Positions 27,636-38,237 are shown, counted from the stretch's first letter. The stretch: DNA of 64,000 nt from Arthrobacter pityocampae (GCF_002927275.1 NZ_PRKW01000003.1:434001-498000); one strand, 5' to 3'. Notes: generated by a model from the letters alone, not told the origin. Made by a program: numbers and translations.

Positions 27636-28805
27636 GTGAGGATAGCCGTCGTCGCAGAATCGTTCCTGCCCCACATGAACGGGGTCACCCACTCGCTGCT
27701 CGAGGTGCTCGCGCACCTGCGGGCCCGCGGCGACGACGTGCTGGTGATCGCGCCGGCGCCGTCCCGGCTCGGTGAACCGGCGCCGTCCCGGGTGGAGGGC
27801 TTCCCCGTCCACCTGCTCCCGTCCGTGGCCCTGTCGGGGTACGCCGACGTCCGGCTGGCCGCCGGGACCGTCGCCCGCGTCCGCCGCGTCCTCGCCGCCT
27901 TCGGGCCCGACGTCGTCCATGTCGCCTCGCCGTTCGTCCTCGGCCGGCGGGCGGTGCAGGCGTGTGCGCAGCTCGGCGTCCCCACGGTGTCCGTCTATCA
28001 GACCGAGGTCCCGGCCTACGCCGCCCGGTACGGGGTCCCCTGGCTGGAGCCCCGGCTGTGGCAGCGGGTCGTGGACATCCACGACGCCTCCACCCTCACC
28101 CTCGTGCCGTCCACGTTCGCACTGGAGCAGCTGGGCTCCCGCGGCGTGCAGCGGCTGCACCTGTGGCGGCGGGGCGTCGACACCGAGAGGTTCTCGCCCG
28201 CCCGGTACGACGCCGCGTGGCGGGCGACGGTCGCGCAACCGCACGAGCGCGTCATCGGCTACGTGGGCCGGCTCGCGGCGGAGAAGCAGGTCGAGGACCT
28301 CGCCGTCCTGGACTCCCTGCCCGGGACACGGCTCGTCATCGTCGGCGCCGGACCGCAGCAGGAGAGCCTCCGGGCCCGGCTGCCGAGGGCGCACTTCGCC
28401 GGATTCCGGACCGGGACGGACCTCGCCCGCATGGTCGCGTCCTTCGACCTCTTCGTCCACCCCGGCGAGTCCGAGACGTTCTGCCAGACCATCCAGGAGG
28501 CCATGGCGTGCGGCGTCCCGGTCGTCGCCGTGGGCCGGGGCGGCCCCCTGGACCTCGTGGATCCGTCGCGCACGGGCTGGACCTACACCCCCGGCGACCT
28601 GCAGGGACTCCGTGCCGCCGTCGTCGACCTCGTCGGCGACGACGCCAAGCGGCGCGCGTTCGGCCGGGCCGCGCATACCTCCGTCCAGGGCCGGACCTGG
28701 CCCGTGCTCTGCGAGCAGCTCGTGACCTACTACGGGAGGGCCATCGGGGTGCAGCAGCGGGTCGACCCCGCACCCCGGGCCCGGCGGGCGTCCCGGCCCG
28801 GCTGA
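27636..28805 (+). CDS. GT4-family glycosyltransferase (MgtA / PimB-like alpha-mannosyltransferase)
   Basis: The 389-residue GT-B enzyme begins IAVVAESFLPHMNGVTHSLL, the start typical of GT4 mannosyltransferases. The C-terminal half has VIGYVGRLAAEKQVEDL and FVHPGESETFCQTIQEAMACG, with the donor-binding EX7E motif (Glu in GESE to Glu in QEAM). Actinobacterial MgtA-type enzymes move mannose from GDP-mannose onto lipid anchors of the envelope. GTG 27636 is the last start before the conserved N-terminus. The Stealth gene follows 69 bp later, so the two may make and modify an envelope glycan. Donor and acceptor are inferred from family only. Confidence 0.86.
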   Translation: MRIAVVAESFLPHMNGVTHSLLEVLAHLRARGDDVLVIAPAPSRLGEPAPSRVEGFPVHLLPSVALSGYADVRLAAGTVARVRRVLAAFGPDVVHVASPFVLGRRAVQACAQLGVPTVSVYQTEVPAYAARYGVPWLEPRLWQRVVDIHDASTLTLVPSTFALEQLGSRGVQRLHLWRRGVDTERFSPARYDAAWRATVAQPHERVIGYVGRLAAEKQVEDLAVLDSLPGTRLVIVGAGPQQESLRARLPRAHFAGFRTGTDLARMVASFDLFVHPGESETFCQTIQEAMACGVPVVAVGRGGPLDLVDPSRTGWTYTPGDLQGLRAAVVDLVGDDAKRRAFGRAAHTSVQGRTWPVLCEQLVTYYGRAIGVQQRVDPAPRARRASRPG

Positions 28806-28823
28806 TCCGTGTGCCTGAACCGC

Positions 28824-28852
28824 TGGACGCGGCCGCCCGAAGAGAGTATGGT
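28824..28852 (+). promoter_or_regulatory. Candidate promoter of the Stealth gene
   Basis: TGGACG (28824-28829) and TATGGT (28847-28852) are spaced 17 bp and would start transcription near 28859, just before the Stealth coding region. Confidence 0.4.
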
Positions 28853-28873
28853 GCCCGACCGCCGTCGTGACGC

Positions 28874-30520
28874 GTGCGCAGGCCCTATCATGGGAGCTAC
28901 CCCACCCACTCTCCGGAGGTTCCGATTACAGACACGGCCGCCCAACACGACATCTACTTCGGCGCACCCGAGCCGGAGAATGAAGCCGAGATCCTGGAGT
29001 CGGCATCTCGCGCGGCGGTGGCCCGGCTCGAGGGCCGCACGGACATCACGACCGTCAAGCGACGCTTCACGCTGATCAACCAGGACCGCACGCCGCACCA
29101 GGCGATGGTCGAGGACCTCCTGTTCATCCGCCGCGCGCTCGACGACGCCGGCATCGGGTTCCTGCTGGTGCGCGGCAACGACGAGCGGCCCGTGATCGCC
29201 GTGGACCTCAAGGATCGCGAGAAGCTGCGCGCCGCGCTCGTCGAGGCCTGCCGGGACGAGCCGTTCTACTCCCGCACCGTGGACACGAAGCGCCGCACCA
29301 CCCTCCTCGTGAGTGACGGGCACCTCTCGAGCAGCGGCAAGGCCCGCATCTTCCGCCTGTTCCGCCCGCGCATCGAGCCCCTCGGCGGGCTCGCGTACGG
29401 CCCGTCCGCCGGCGTGCAGATCGAACTGTGGGCGCTCGGCGGGAGCGCCATCGAACTGCCGGTGGAGAACTCCCTCACCCGCCGCACCCTCCCCGCCGCC
29501 GAGGTGGTGCGCGGCGAGGTGGAACGCCACGGCCTCACCTGGCCCACGATCGACAACATGTTCGCCGACCACGCCACGGACATCGACTTCGACATCGACC
29601 TCGTCTTCTCCTGGGTGGACGGCAGCAGCCCCGAGTACCGGGCGGCGCGGGCGGCCCGCATGGAGGGTGTGGTGGTCGGTGAGGGCGACGACCACGAGGC
29701 ACGTTTCCGGCAGATCGACGAGCTCAAGTACGCCCTCCGCTCCGTCTACATGTTCGCGCCGTGGGTCCGCCGGATCTTCATCGCCACCGACTCCGACCGC
29801 CCCGCCTGGCTCGCCGACCATCCCTCCGTCACGCTCGTGCGGTCCGAGGAGCACTTCAGGGACCCCTCCGTCCTCCCGACGCACAACTCGCAGGCCGTCG
29901 AGGCACAGCTGCAGCACATCCCGGGCCTCTCCGAGTACTTCCTCTACTCCAACGACGACATGTTCTTCGGCCGCCCCGTGGCCCCGGACATGTTCTTCTC
30001 CCCCGGCGGGGTCACGAAGTTCATCGAGGCGGACACGCGCATCGGCCTCGGCGACAACGACGCCGAGCGCAGCGGCTTCGAGAACGCCGCCCGCGTGAAC
30101 CGCCGCCTCCTGCACGAGCGCTTCGGCCGGATCACCACGCGCCACCTCGAGCACACCGCCGCCCCCCTGCGGAAGAGCGTCCTGCTGGAGATGGAGGCGG
30201 AGTTCGCCGCCGAGTTCGCGGCGACGGCGGCCTCACGGTTCCGCGCCAAGGACAACATCTCGGTGACCAACTCGCTGTACCACTACTACGCGCTGCTGAC
30301 CGGCCGCGCCGTCACCCAGGAGATGGCGAAGGTGAAGTACGTGGACACCACGCTGCGGTCCGGGCTGAAGAGCCTCAACAAGATGCTGGACAAGCGCAAC
30401 CAGGACTTCTTCTGCCTCAACGACGGCAGCTTCCCGGAGGTCCCGGCCGAGGAGCGGGCCCACCTCGTGACGGACTTCCTCGAGAAGTACTTCCCGGTCA
30501 AGGCTCCCTGGGAGGTCTGA
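28874..30520 (+). CDS. Stealth-family sugar-phosphate transferase
   Basis: The protein (548 residues from GTG 28874) carries the Stealth conserved regions in order: CR1 DIDLVFSWVDGSSPEY, CR2 ELKYALRSVYMFAPWVRRIF, CR3 with HNSQAVEAQL and YFLYSNDDMFFGRPV, and CR4 near the end (KYVDTTL...NQDFFCLND). Stealth proteins are N-acetylglucosamine-1-phosphate-type transferases that build phosphodiester-linked capsule or wall polymers. A unique N-terminal part (about 30-230) precedes CR1. The start is doubtful: the only strong ribosome site, GGAGG at 28915-28919, sits five bases before an in-frame ATT (28925), which would give MTDTAAQHDIYF. GTG 28874 has no good site. Confidence 0.88.
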   Translation: MRRPYHGSYPTHSPEVPITDTAAQHDIYFGAPEPENEAEILESASRAAVARLEGRTDITTVKRRFTLINQDRTPHQAMVEDLLFIRRALDDAGIGFLLVRGNDERPVIAVDLKDREKLRAALVEACRDEPFYSRTVDTKRRTTLLVSDGHLSSSGKARIFRLFRPRIEPLGGLAYGPSAGVQIELWALGGSAIELPVENSLTRRTLPAAEVVRGEVERHGLTWPTIDNMFADHATDIDFDIDLVFSWVDGSSPEYRAARAARMEGVVVGEGDDHEARFRQIDELKYALRSVYMFAPWVRRIFIATDSDRPAWLADHPSVTLVRSEEHFRDPSVLPTHNSQAVEAQLQHIPGLSEYFLYSNDDMFFGRPVAPDMFFSPGGVTKFIEADTRIGLGDNDAERSGFENAARVNRRLLHERFGRITTRHLEHTAAPLRKSVLLEMEAEFAAEFAATAASRFRAKDNISVTNSLYHYYALLTGRAVTQEMAKVKYVDTTLRSGLKSLNKMLDKRNQDFFCLNDGSFPEVPAEERAHLVTDFLEKYFPVKAPWEV

Positions 30521-30550
30521 GCCTCCCGCCGGGGTGTCGGGGGCGCGTGC

Positions 30551-30556
30551 CAGACT
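30551..30556 (+). promoter_or_regulatory. -10-like box, possible leaderless promoter
   Basis: CAGACT ends six bases before the ATG at 30563. It is one mismatch from the TANNNT pattern seen at other starts here, and no ribosome site is present. Confidence 0.35.
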
Positions 30557-30562
30557 GACGCG

Positions 30563-31369
30563 ATGCAGACCTTCCTGCCCTACCCCGACTTCGCGGCCAG
30601 CGCGCGCGTGCTGGACCAGGCGAGGCTCGGCAAGCAGCGCGTCGAGACGTTGCAGGCGCTGCGCGCGCTCGTCATCCCCGACTACGGGTGGCGGCGTCAC
30701 CCGGCCATCCGCATGTGGATGGGCCACGTCCCGGCGCTGACCCTCTACGGCCTGGCCATGGTCGCCGAGTGGGTCGCGCGCGGCCATGCCGACTCCACCC
30801 ACCGGCAGATCCTCGAGTTCGCCCCGCGCGTGCTGGAGGAGCCGGACGTGCCGATGCCGCCCTGGTTCGGCGACCCTGCGCTGCACGAGAGCCACCGGTC
30901 CAATCTGGTCCAGAAAGCCCCGGCGATCTACCGGGCTCGGTTCCCCGGCGTCCCGGAGGATCTCCCCTACGTCTGGCCCGCGCCGGACCGCGAGCGCCTG
31001 CCCGTCGATCCCGTGGGTCGGCGCCTGTGGATCTGGCGGGGCGGCGCGACCGCCGGAGACGCCGGCACCGACGCCGTCCTGCTCATGCCGTCCACACCGC
31101 ACGGAGGGAACGCGTCCCCGAAGTGGGAGCGGCAGCTGCACGCGTTCGAGGAGTCCGTGCAGGAGGGGGACGCCGTCGCGATCCCCGACGCAGAGGGTCT
31201 GCGGTTCCGCACCGGATGCCTGGGCCCGGTCCTCATGCACGAGGACGGCCTGGTCCGGACGGCCCGGTTGCACGGCGCGCTCCGGCGCTCCGACCTCGAC
31301 CCGCCGGCCCTGCTGCAGGATCCGCGGACGTTCTTCGGCGTCGGGATCCCCGACGCCCTGAGCATCTGA
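30563..31369 (+). CDS. MSMEG_6728-family protein (pyrimidine-dimer-glycosylase-related)
   Basis: The 268-residue protein opens MQTFLPYPDFAASARVLDQARLGKQRVETLQ, the hallmark of MSMEG_6728 proteins. These share the start and HPA-MWMGH pattern with T4-endonuclease-V-like pyrimidine dimer glycosylases. The family domain ends near 140 (LPYVWPAPDRE). The remaining 125 residues, with LWIWRGGATAG and HGGNASPKWERQLHAFEESV, are an extra region I do not recognise. A DNA repair role is possible but not shown; Thr2-type catalysis of endonuclease V would need the mature N-terminus. Its stop codon runs straight into a tandem-repeat array. Confidence 0.75.
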   Translation: MQTFLPYPDFAASARVLDQARLGKQRVETLQALRALVIPDYGWRRHPAIRMWMGHVPALTLYGLAMVAEWVARGHADSTHRQILEFAPRVLEEPDVPMPPWFGDPALHESHRSNLVQKAPAIYRARFPGVPEDLPYVWPAPDRERLPVDPVGRRLWIWRGGATAGDAGTDAVLLMPSTPHGGNASPKWERQLHAFEESVQEGDAVAIPDAEGLRFRTGCLGPVLMHEDGLVRTARLHGALRRSDLDPPALLQDPRTFFGVGIPDALSI

Positions 31370-31432
31370 CCGGACCGCGTGATCGGGCCGCATGGTCGGA
31401 CTGCGCGGTCGGGCTGTCTGGTCGAGCGGTCC
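31368..31432. repeat. Degenerate 13-bp tandem repeat, five copies
   Basis: Five 13-bp units follow without gaps: 31368-31380 (GACCGGACCGCGT), 31381-31393, 31394-31406 (GGTCGGACTGCGC), 31407-31419 and 31420-31432. They start inside the stop codon of the plus-strand gene and lead into a second array. Confidence 0.7.
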
Positions 31433-31435
31433 GGC

Positions 31436-31501
31436 GGGCCGAGGTGAGGCGCCTGTCGGGCCGAGGTGAGGCGCCGGTCAGGCCGAGGTGAGACGCCGGG
31501 C
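31436..31501. repeat. 22-bp tandem repeat, three copies
   Basis: Units at 31436-31457, 31458-31479 and 31480-31501 share the core GGCCGAGGTGAG and differ at few positions. The third copy encodes the last residues of the minus-strand phosphodiesterase, whose stop codon (31478-31480) spans units two and three. Confidence 0.8.
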
Positions 31502-32398
31502 GCGGCCGCCCTCGGGGATGGTCACGCCGTGGGCCTCGAGCCGGCGCCGCGTCTCCTCGCGGGGGACCAGCTCCCCCACCGTGGCGTGCCTCCCGGCGGG
31601 GACCACCGAGTGGACGATCGTCTCCTCGTAGACGTGGACGAGGTTGTACGACTGCGCACCGTCCCGCCCGCGCGTGCCCCCGCCGTCGAACAGGAGGTCC
31701 TGCGTGTAACAGGTGGCACTCGCCACCGAGACCGGGACGCCGGCGAACATGGCCGTCGTCGAGTAGTGGAGGTGCCCGGCGAGGATCGTGCGGACGTCCG
31801 ACCCGCGGACGACGTCGGCGAGGTCCCGCTGGTCGCGCAGCTCCACGAGCACCGCGAGGTCCTGGACGCTGGGGACGGGCGGGTGGTGGAGGGCCAGGAT
31901 GGTCCCGTGCGGTGCCGGCACCTCCAGTTCGGCGGCCAGCCAGCGCAGCTGCCCGTCCTCGAGTTCGCCGTGGTGGCGCCCGGGCACCGTGGAGTCCAGG
32001 GTGATGATGCGCAGGCCGTCGACGAAGTGCACGGCGTCCACCGGTGCGTCCTGGCGTCCGTCCGGCAGCCCGTCGAGGAGGCCTGCCCGGAACGCGGCGC
32101 GGTCGTCGTGGTTGCCCATCGCCCAGATGACTTTCGCCCCGAGACGGTCCGCAGCGGGGTCCACGATCGCGCGGAGCTTCGCGTACGCGCCCGGCTCGCC
32201 CTTGTCCGCGAGATCACCGGTGAAGACGATGGCGTGCGGCCTTGCCCCGGATGCCTCGAGGTCCTCGAACACCTCCCGCAGCCTCTGCTCGCTGTCCACC
32301 GCCCCGTACAGCGGACCGTCCCCGCCGAGCAGGTGGGTGTCGCTCATGTGCAGGACGAAGTGTTGGGGCCGGGGGTGTTCTGCTGTCCGGGGGACCAT
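31478..32398 (-). CDS. CpdA-like metallophosphoesterase (3',5'-cyclic-nucleotide phosphodiesterase type)
   Basis: The 306-residue protein has every two-metal phosphoesterase motif in order: MSDTHLL (18-24), [11 protein letters not shown] (near 59), WAMGNHDDR (near 92), LALHHPPVP (near 170) and LAGHLHYS (near 208). CpdA-type members hydrolyse cAMP, though many act on other phosphodiesters. The ATG has GGAG and AAGG just upstream. The 230-bp region 32399-32628 before it, shared with the DoxX-like gene on the other strand, holds no gene. The last codons come from the tandem repeat. A cyclic-nucleotide-binding glutaminase is encoded at 49261-51075, so cAMP signalling is plausible. Confidence 0.87.
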   Translation of the reverse strand: MVPRTAEHPRPQHFVLHMSDTHLLGGDGPLYGAVDSEQRLREVFEDLEASGARPHAIVFTGDLADKGEPGAYAKLRAIVDPAADRLGAKVIWAMGNHDDRAAFRAGLLDGLPDGRQDAPVDAVHFVDGLRIITLDSTVPGRHHGELEDGQLRWLAAELEVPAPHGTILALHHPPVPSVQDLAVLVELRDQRDLADVVRGSDVRTILAGHLHYSTTAMFAGVPVSVASATCYTQDLLFDGGGTRGRDGAQSYNLVHVYEETIVHSVVPAGRHATVGELVPREETRRRLEAHGVTIPEGGRARRLTSA

Positions 32399-32628
32399 GG
32401 AACCTTCTCCGATAGCTGGTGGGCACGCTGGCTTGTCTGTAATCCAACCAGACGGCCGCGCCCCTGTCTGCGAACTTCCGGCGGCACGGCGCGAAACATC
32501 GAGGAAACGTGTGGCGTCGGGAGGGCCCGGGCGCGGGCGCGGGTTCGTCCACCCCGGGAGACTGGCGGGGCGGCACCGCGCACCGTAGGCTCACGAGCGA
32601 CCGACCATCCCCGCAGAAGGGCACCATC

Positions 32629-33039
32629 ATGGGCTTCCGCATCACGCACATCCCTCTCCGCCTCGCGACAGGCGCCTACATCCTCAACTCGGGCCTCGGG
32701 AAGACGTCGCTCGACGCCGGCACCGCCGCGTACCTGCAGTCCGCGGCGTCCAAGGCCTTCCCCCAGATCGGCCGGCTCGAGGCGCAGCAGTTCGGCACAA
32801 TGCTCGCGGCGTCCGAGATCACGATCGGCTCGGCACTCCTCGCCCCCTTCGTCCCCAGCAGGCTTGCCGGGCTCGCACTGCTGGCCTTCTCCGCCGGGAT
32901 GCTGACCATGTACTTCAGGACCCCCGAGATGACGCTGGAGGACGGCGTCCGTCCGAGCCCGGACGGCGTGGCCCTCGCGAAGGACAGCTGGATGACGGGT
33001 ATCGCCCTGGCCCTCATCCTGGACCGCCGGAAGAAGTAG
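32629..33039 (+). CDS. DoxX-like small membrane protein
   Basis: The 136-residue protein starts MGFRITHIPLRLATGAYILNSGLGK and has about three or four hydrophobic helices with short loops, ending in the basic tail DRRKK. The pattern resembles the DoxX/DoxD superfamily but lacks a firm signature. ATG 32629 was chosen because AGAAGG lies eight bases upstream. TAGGCT at 32586-32591 is a likely -10 element with a leader near 31 bases. The YedK-type gene follows after 16 bp, so they form a pair. Function unknown. Confidence 0.7.
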   Translation: MGFRITHIPLRLATGAYILNSGLGKTSLDAGTAAYLQSAASKAFPQIGRLEAQQFGTMLAASEITIGSALLAPFVPSRLAGLALLAFSAGMLTMYFRTPEMTLEDGVRPSPDGVALAKDSWMTGIALALILDRRKK

Positions 33040-33055
33040 CAGGGAGGACACAGGC

Positions 33056-33790
33056 ATGTGCGGACGCTTCGTCATCGCGGGGAGCCGGGCGGACCTCATC
33101 GACGCCTTCGAGGTGGACGAGGCCGCCGAGGAGGAGATCCGGCCGTCGTGGAACGTGGCGCCGACCGACACCGTGCGGCTCGTCGTCGAGCGGCTGGACC
33201 CGCTCACCGGCGAACTGACGCGCCGCCTGGAACCGGCGCGCTGGGGCCTCATCCCCTCCTGGGCCAAGTCCGCGTCCGTGGGGGCACGGATGATCAATGC
33301 CCGCAGCGAGACGCTGCTGGACAAGCCGTCCTTCCGGGCCGCCGCACTCAAGCGCCGGGCGATCGTCCCCGCGGACGGGTACTACGAGTGGCGGAAGAAC
33401 GACGACGGCTCGAAGACCCCGGTCTACCTGCACGGCGCGGACGGCGCGCTCCTGGGCTTCGCCGGGCTCTACGAGTTCTGGCGCGACCCGGCGACGGTGT
33501 CCCCGGAGCACCCCCAAGGGGACTGGGTGGTCAGCTGCACCATCATCACCCGGCCGGCGAGCGACGCCCTCGGGGAGATCCACGACCGCACGCCGGTGAT
33601 CCTCCCACCGGATCTCCGCGGGGACTGGCTGGATCCACGCAACGACTCCCGTCCCGCGGTGCAGGAACTGCTCGACGCCATCCCGGACCCCTCCCTCGTC
33701 CCGCGGATCGTCGGCAAGCAGGTCGGGTCGGTGCGCAACAACGGCCCCGACCTCATCGCCCCCCTTCCCGAAGCGTCGGAGGGCGCCTAG
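33056..33790 (+). CDS. SOS response-associated peptidase / abasic-site DNA-crosslinking protein (YedK/HMCES)
   Basis: The 244-residue protein has the SRAP hallmarks. The catalytic Cys2 directly follows the initiator Met (MCGRFVIAG), with WNVAPTDTV (Asn), RWGLIPSWAK, MINARSET, PADGYYEWRK (catalytic Glu) and IHDRTPVILP (catalytic His). These proteins form a covalent bond with abasic sites in single-stranded DNA through Cys2 and protect them during replication. The start has GGGAGGA upstream and is fixed by the need for Cys at position 2. It is paired with the DoxX-like gene before it and an MBL hydrolase gene after it (33-bp gap). Confidence 0.95.
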   Translation: MCGRFVIAGSRADLIDAFEVDEAAEEEIRPSWNVAPTDTVRLVVERLDPLTGELTRRLEPARWGLIPSWAKSASVGARMINARSETLLDKPSFRAAALKRRAIVPADGYYEWRKNDDGSKTPVYLHGADGALLGFAGLYEFWRDPATVSPEHPQGDWVVSCTIITRPASDALGEIHDRTPVILPPDLRGDWLDPRNDSRPAVQELLDAIPDPSLVPRIVGKQVGSVRNNGPDLIAPLPEASEGA

Positions 33791-33822
33791 GGTCGGAGGA
33801 TGACGACGAGCGGAGCAAACGC

Positions 33823-34566
33823 ATGATCAGGACGGACATCGCCCCGGGCATCCACTACCTGGAGCACGCCCGGACCAACGTGTACCTCGTGGAGGACGAC
33901 GACGGGCTCCTCCTGGTCGACACCGGGCTGCCCCGCTCGAAGGGACTGCTCCTGGCGGTACTGACCCGGATCGGGCGGACCGTGCAGGACATCCGGGGCA
34001 TCGTCCTCACCCACGGGCACTTCGACCACGTGGGGACGGCCGAGCACCTGCGCTCGCGGTACGGCATCCCGGTCCACTGCCACCCGGACGACGCCCGGAT
34101 CGCCGCCCATCCCTACAGCTACGACCGGGAACGGAGCCCGTTCCTCTACCCGCTGCGCTATCCCCGCGCCGTTCCCGGGCTGCTGCGCATGACCGCCGCG
34201 GGCGCCGTCGCGGTCAGGGGGGTGCAGGACACCCTGCCGCTGACGCCCGGGACCGCCGCGGCCCTCCCCGGTTCGCCGGTCCTGGTCCCGACGCCGGGGC
34301 ACACGAAGGGCCACTGCGCGCTGTACTTCCCGGACCGTGACGCCGTCATCAGCGGAGACGCCCTCGTCACGCTCGACCCCTACACGGGCCACCCCGGCCC
34401 GCAGGTCGTCGCCCGCGCCGCCACCGCCGACATGCAGGCCGCGCTGGGCTCCCTGGAGGCACTGCGCTCCACGGGGGCCGGGACGGTCCTGCCGGGCCAC
34501 GGGTTCCCCTGGTTCGCGGGCGTGGAGTCGGCCGTCGCGCAGGCCATCGAGGTGGGCGGGCACTGA
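33823..34566 (+). CDS. MBL-fold metallo-hydrolase
   Basis: The 247-residue protein shows the metallo-beta-lactamase fold: NVYLVEDDDGLLLVDTGLP near the start, the metal motif THGHFDH (near 63-69), PTPGHTKGHC (metal His near 160), SGDALV (bridging Asp) and LPGHG near the end. It is in the glyoxalase-II-like/YfcR-type group with unknown substrate. ATG 33823 gives the standard N-terminus; GGAG lies about nine bases upstream, and an ATG at 33800 is in another frame. It follows the YedK-type gene closely and is probably co-transcribed. Confidence 0.88.
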   Translation: MIRTDIAPGIHYLEHARTNVYLVEDDDGLLLVDTGLPRSKGLLLAVLTRIGRTVQDIRGIVLTHGHFDHVGTAEHLRSRYGIPVHCHPDDARIAAHPYSYDRERSPFLYPLRYPRAVPGLLRMTAAGAVAVRGVQDTLPLTPGTAAALPGSPVLVPTPGHTKGHCALYFPDRDAVISGDALVTLDPYTGHPGPQVVARAATADMQAALGSLEALRSTGAGTVLPGHGFPWFAGVESAVAQAIEVGGH

Positions 34567-34608
34567 GCCGGGTCTTGGTGACCGCCGCGATCCGGCCGGG
34601 CGGCACGA

Positions 34609-34614
34609 TACGCT
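34609..34614 (+). promoter_or_regulatory. -10 box, probable leaderless promoter (phospholipase-D gene)
   Basis: TACGCT ends six bases before the ATG at 34621, with no ribosome site. Confidence 0.5.
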
Positions 34615-34620
34615 GAAAGC

Positions 34621-35877
34621 ATGGGCTGGTTGAGGCGTCAGACGATGGTCGGGTTCGCCCGAGGCACGGTGAAGCGCGGGCTGCTCGCCATGGTCACGGC
34701 GCAGGCAGTGGTCATCGCGGGAGTCGTCGCCGTGGACATGTACGAGAGAAGCCGGCGTACCCGGCGCCCGGCGTTCCCGCAGCCGGGCACGTTCCGCACC
34801 ACGATCGCGGACACCGGGACCACCGTCTACACCTACGGCGAGGACCTCTTCGAGGCGATGATCGAGGCCATCGACGGCGCGAAGCAGCAGGTGCTCCTGG
34901 AGACCTACATCTGGAAGGGCGACGAGGTCGGTGCGCGCTTCCGCGACGCCGTGAACCGGGCGGCGGACCGCGGCGTGGACGTCTTCGTCATCTACGACGG
35001 CTTCGCCAACCTGGTGGTCAACCCGTTCTTCTACGACTTCCACCCGAACGTCAACGCGTACCGCTTCCCGGTCATCCGCCCCTCGATCGTCTTCACGAAC
35101 ATCCGCGGCACCGGCCTGGACCACCGCAAGGTCCTCGTGGTCGACGGCGAGGTCGGGTTCGTGGGCGGCTACAACCTGGGCACGCTGTACGCGACGAAGT
35201 GGCGGGACACGCACCTGGAGATCCGCGGCCCGTCCGTGTGGGAACTCCGGGAGGCGTTCGTCAGCTTCTGGAACCTGCGGGCCATCCCCCGGCGGCCGGA
35301 ACTCCCGGACCTCAGCGCCACCTACTGGGAGCCGCGCATCCGCGCCGTCAACAACGTCCCGGCCCTGCTGGTGTACCCCATCCGCGGGGTCTACCTGGAT
35401 GCGATCAACCGCGCCCACAAGCACATCTTCATCACCACCGCGTACTTCATCCCCGACCGGCAGATCCTCGACGCCCTGCTGCGCGCGAGCCGCCGCGGCG
35501 TGGACGTCCGGGTGATCCTCCCCGAGGACTCCAACCACGTGGTCTCCGACTGGCTGTCCCGCGGCTTCTACTCCTCGCTCATCAGCGCCGGCGTGCGGAT
35601 CCTGCTGTACCAGAACTCCATGATCCACGCAAAGACGGCCACGGTGGACGGCGAGTGGAGCACGGTCGGCACGGCCAACATCGACCGCCTCAGCCTCACG
35701 GGCAATTACGAGATCAACCTCGAGATCTTCGACCGGGACCTCGCGGCGACGATGGAGGAGATCTTCGCGGTGGACTCCTCCAACAGCCGCGAACTGACCC
35801 GCGAGGAGTGGGAGAGCCGCCACGTGGTGGCGCGTGCCAGCGAGATCATCCTCGCTCCCCTGCGCCCGTTCCTGTGA
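34621..35877 (+). CDS. Phospholipase D-like / cardiolipin-synthase-type protein
   Basis: The 418-residue protein has one N-terminal membrane anchor (about 22-40) and two HKD motifs: DHRKVLVVDGEVGFVGG (near 167) and IHAKTATVDGEWSTVGTANID (near 336, first 20 residues shown by position). Both retain His, Lys and Asp, and the GG/N residues downstream. This is the ClsA-like layout, which joins two phosphatidylglycerols or a PG with another lipid. Length and single anchor fit the ClsB/YmdC-like subgroup. The 3' end overlaps the end of the convergent GntR gene by 32 bp. Confidence 0.88.
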   Translation: MGWLRRQTMVGFARGTVKRGLLAMVTAQAVVIAGVVAVDMYERSRRTRRPAFPQPGTFRTTIADTGTTVYTYGEDLFEAMIEAIDGAKQQVLLETYIWKGDEVGARFRDAVNRAADRGVDVFVIYDGFANLVVNPFFYDFHPNVNAYRFPVIRPSIVFTNIRGTGLDHRKVLVVDGEVGFVGGYNLGTLYATKWRDTHLEIRGPSVWELREAFVSFWNLRAIPRRPELPDLSATYWEPRIRAVNNVPALLVYPIRGVYLDAINRAHKHIFITTAYFIPDRQILDALLRASRRGVDVRVILPEDSNHVVSDWLSRGFYSSLISAGVRILLYQNSMIHAKTATVDGEWSTVGTANIDRLSLTGNYEINLEIFDRDLAATMEEIFAVDSSNSRELTREEWESRHVVARASEIILAPLRPFL

Positions 35878-36575
35878 CCTGCGACGGACCGGCGGAGGCC
35901 GCCCCGGGCGCGGCGAAGCGCTCCAGGTAGCCGCGCTGCGAGGACTCCACGTGGCCGGCCATCAGGCGCCCGGCCTCGGTCTCGCTGCCGCCGTCGATCG
36001 CCGCCAGAACGAGCCGGTGCTCGCCCCAGGACTGCTTCCCGCGGTGGTCGACGTCGGCCGCGTACAGCCACTCGATCTTGCCGGAGATCTGCCGGAGCAG
36101 GGCGGCCAGTGACGCGCTGCCGCTGAGCTCCGCGACCCCGAGGTGGAAGCGGATGTTCAGCTCCGGGAGCTCGGCGAGGGCGTCGGCCGCGACCGCGCGG
36201 TCGCCGTCGTCGAGGATGTCCGCGAGGGCCCGCCGCGCGGACCACCACGCGGCGTCCGGGGCGTCCGCGCCGAACTGGGCGGCGGCCCGCCGGGCCGCCC
36301 GCCGCGCGATCCTGGCCTCGATGACGCCGCGGACGGCGAACAGGTCCTCCGCGTCGTCGAGCGGGATCGCCGCCACGGTGGAGCCGGCGTACGGCCGGGA
36401 CTCGACGAATCCCTCCGCCTCGAGTGCCCGCAGCGCCTCCCGTACGGGCACGCGGGAGACGCCGTACGCCGCCGCGAGCGCCGCCTCGGTGACCCGGCTG
36501 CCGGGCGCCAGCACACCGAAGATGATGTCGTGACGGACGGCGTCGAGGACGCGCTGCGGTGCGGCGGCGTCGGTC

Positions 36576-38220
<1,645 letters not shown>

Positions 38221-38237
<17 letters not shown>

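Noticed and set aside
32509-32628. N-terminal extension of the DoxX-like protein by 40 codons
   Set aside because: The extension is Arg/Gly-rich with no hydrophobic pattern, and ATG 32629 has a good ribosome site.
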